From: DUPU01 sp050952465
GTDB taxonomy: Bacteria; Bacillota; Dehalobacteriia; Dehalobacteriales; Dehalobacteriaceae
Reading direction: 5' to 3'
DNA: 64,000 nucleotides
Assembly: GCA_050952465.1 (NCBI GenBank)
Contig: JBMNKZ010000009.1
Coordinates: 62,001 to 126,000, forward strand
The notes below the pieces were generated by a model that saw only the letters and a list, made by a program, of their open reading frames with translations, searched no databases and was not told the origin of the DNA. Each line of letters begins with the position of its first letter. Position 1 is the stretch's first letter. A program made the translations under genes and the position numbers. This document shows, piece after piece, positions 62,412-64,000 of this stretch.

Positions 62412-63461
62412 ATGCTTGAATTTGATGATTATGAAATTACACAATTCGCCAAAATAAAAGTTGTCGGGGTAGGCGGAGGCGGGAATAATGCGGTTAACCG
62501 TATGATCCGTAGCAGCCTAAAAGGTGTGGAGTTTATTGGGGTCAACACGGATGCGCAAGCCTTGCAGCATTCCCATGCGGAAGTTGTGGTGCAGATTGGT
62601 TCTAAACTAACCAAAGGATTAGGAGCAGGGGCTAATCCGGAAATCGGCAAGAAAGCGGCGGAAGAGAGCAAGGAAGAATTAGCCGCTATCCTGAAAGGGG
62701 CGGATATGGTATTTGTCACAGCCGGTATGGGTGGTGGTACGGGAACGGGAGCAGCTCCCATTGTAGCCGAAGTGGCAAAAGAGTTAGGAGCACTTACTGT
62801 GGGTGTGGTGACCAAACCTTTTACATTTGAAGGGCGGCGTCGGGCGCAGCAGGCCGAGACCGGGATCTCTGAGTTAAAGAGCCGGGTGGACACCTTAATA
62901 ACTATTCCAAATGATAAACTGCTGCAGGTAATCGATAAGAAAACAACTATTACCGAGGCATTTGTAATTGCAGATGATGTGCTCCGTCAAGGGGTGCAGG
63001 GTATTTCCGACTTAATTGCCGTACCGGGTTTGATTAATTTAGATTTTGCCGATGTGAAAACCATTATGAAAGAAGCAGGCTCGGCCCTGATGGGCATTGG
63101 CGTAGGGACAGGAGATAATAGGGCTGCTGATGCTGCTAAGGCAGCTATTTCCAGTGCTTTATTAGAAACTTCCATCACGGGAGCGAAAGGTGTGCTCTTA
63201 AACATTACCGGGGCTAGCAACTTAAGTCTCTTTGAAGTAAACGAAGCGGCTGAAATTATTTCAGAAGCTTCCGATCCTGAAGCCAATATTATTTTTGGTG
63301 CTGTGATTGATGAAAAAATGGATGATTCCGTGCGGGTGACGGTGATTGCAACAGGGTTCGATAATAGAAGTGTAAAGAAGATCGAACCAAAGGATTTGGA
63401 TATTAAACCTTTTACTGAGGATGATCTGGATATTCCGGCCTTTTTAAGAAAAAAATTTTAA
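62412..63461 (+). CDS. ftsZ: Cell division GTPase FtsZ
   Basis: 349 residues from ATG 62412 behind AAGGAGG. It has VVGVGGGGNNAVNRM, the tubulin signature AGMGGGTGTGAAPIVAE and FADVKTIMKEAGSALMGIG. The C-terminal peptide (DLDIPAFLRKKF) binds FtsA and other partners. It polymerises into the Z-ring. Confidence 0.98.
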   Translation: MLEFDDYEITQFAKIKVVGVGGGGNNAVNRMIRSSLKGVEFIGVNTDAQALQHSHAEVVVQIGSKLTKGLGAGANPEIGKKAAEESKEELAAILKGADMVFVTAGMGGGTGTGAAPIVAEVAKELGALTVGVVTKPFTFEGRRRAQQAETGISELKSRVDTLITIPNDKLLQVIDKKTTITEAFVIADDVLRQGVQGISDLIAVPGLINLDFADVKTIMKEAGSALMGIGVGTGDNRAADAAKAAISSALLETSITGAKGVLLNITGASNLSLFEVNEAAEIISEASDPEANIIFGAVIDEKMDDSVRVTVIATGFDNRSVKKIEPKDLDIKPFTEDDLDIPAFLRKKF

Positions 63462-63475
63462 TAAAATAGGACATG

Positions 63476-63511
63476 GGACAGGGGTATAAAGAAACCCTGT
63501 CCTATTTTTTT
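63476..63511 (+). terminator. Terminator after ftsZ
   Basis: GGACAGGG (63476-63483) pairs with CCCTGTCC (63495-63502), followed by TATTTTTTT. Confidence 0.88.
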
Positions 63512-63524
63512 GACTTTTCAGTGG

Positions 63525-63629
63525 TTTCGACTTGCCTCCCGGTTTTACGGATTTAATCGATTTATTGGATAATCTTTTATTTTTTAAAGGCGGCAAGTGA
63601 CAAGTTTTTAAGGAGCAATTTATTATAAT
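63525..63629 (+). promoter_or_regulatory. Candidate Spo0A-activated promoter of spoIIGA
   Basis: TATAAT (63624-63629) has no -35 at normal distance. GTGACA (63597-63602) lies 21 bases upstream and continues as GTGACAAG, a partial 0A-box (TTYGACAAA). A second 0A-like TTTCGACTTG lies at 63525-63534. In B. subtilis spoIIG the -35 and -10 are 22 bases apart and Spo0A sites overlap the -35, so the layout is similar. Confidence 0.4.
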
Positions 63630-63727
63630 TAATGTTGTTGTAATTAAGAATAGCCCTTGGAATTTGTACATATATTTTAAATGATTGGATCAGTATGCCT
63701 TTCACGGGAAAAGGAAAGGTGGAAACT

Positions 63728-64000
63728 ATGCAGCCTACTTATATTATATATGCTGATATTCTCTTCATTACCAATCTATTGCTGGATTACGGAATTCTTT
63801 GGGCTACAGCTCGTTTCGGCCATCTTGCTACGACTAATTTCCGTCTGATTTTGGGGGCTCTCCTAGGTGCAGTTTATGGAGTTTTAATGATCTATCCTTC
63901 TATGGCATTTTTGTATGCCCTTTCTATTAAAGTAGTCTTTTCTTTATTAATGGTCGCTGTGGCTTTTCCCCGCTTGACCATAAAAAAATATTTGCAGGCA
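63728..64000 (+). CDS. spoIIGA: Sporulation sigma-E processing peptidase SpoIIGA, 5' part
   Basis: The frame from ATG 63728 (AAGGTGG five bases upstream) stays open to the window edge, 91 codons. It is a run of membrane helices starting YIIYADILFITNLLLDYGIL, characteristic of the SpoIIGA N-terminal five-helix domain, then GALLGAVYGVLMIYP and VVFSLLMVAVAFPRL. The aspartic protease half lies outside the window. SpoIIGA cleaves pro-sigma-E in the mother cell, so the organism is a spore former or descends from one. Its place after ftsZ is usual in Clostridia and Bacilli. Confidence 0.9.
   Translation, partial: MQPTYIIYADILFITNLLLDYGILWATARFGHLATTNFRLILGALLGAVYGVLMIYPSMAFLYALSIKVVFSLLMVAVAFPRLTIKKYLQA

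Overview
The window looks like a chromosomal piece of an anaerobic, spore-forming member of the Clostridia, probably Peptococcaceae-like. The evidence is a flavin/heterodisulfide-reductase operon typical of strict anaerobes, a Firmicutes-style division and cell-wall (dcw) cluster ending in spoIIGA, an mDAP-type MurE, strong AGGAGG ribosome sites, many TTG/GTG starts and S-layer homology (SLH) proteins. I saw no rRNA, tRNA or CRISPR array.

1-6.4 kb: hdrC(partial)-hdrB-hdrA-flxD-flxC-flxB-flxA, a tightly overlapping operon for a soluble NADH:ferredoxin/disulfide-type bifurcating complex. Two genes look broken by an in-frame TGA but are best read as selenoproteins. HdrA has Sec194 and FlxD/MvhD has Sec70. 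Each TGA is followed at the right distance by a short hairpin of bacterial SECIS type. A terminator closes the operon. Next comes a membrane-anchored flavodoxin/2[4Fe-4S] protein whose ribosome site points to an ATA codon instead of ATG.

7.9-35.7 kb: an accessory island of cell-surface genes. On the minus strand lies a LytTR response regulator plus GHKL sensor kinase, both frameshifted. Divergent from it, and repeated at four places in the island plus one relic, is a promoter element. Its best copies carry two TTCATG-type direct repeats exactly 21 bp apart, the geometry expected for a LytTR regulator. The copies stand before two giant S-layer-anchored proteins (about 3,080 and 3,317 aa), a small secreted protein and a LemA/DUF2207/zinc-ribbon operon. 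The island grew by duplication: it holds a truncated copy of the regulator gene, the 3' remnant of a further surface-protein gene and a decayed IS1182-type transposase. The first giant gene is split by a -1 frameshift exactly at G GGA AAG, the slippery heptamer used by phage lambda G/GT.

35.8-46.4 kb: housekeeping genes. They are a shortened UvrC-like nuclease, hemerythrin and CheX-like proteins, uracil-DNA glycosylase, a YbaK-type editing protein, a PHP phosphoesterase, a YlbF-family protein, a Fur-family regulator, a MoxR-ATPase/VWA/zinc-ribbon operon, a TPR protein, an M20 amidohydrolase and a small membrane exporter.

46.6-64 kb: the dcw cluster mraZ-rsmH-ftsL-ftsI-murE-mraY-murD-ftsW-murG-murC-murA-ftsQ-ftsA-ftsZ, then the start of spoIIGA. 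A 10-bp-periodic operator for MraZ precedes mraZ. murF and murB are absent from their usual places. The spoIIGA upstream region resembles the Spo0A-activated B. subtilis spoIIG promoter, with an over-long spacer.
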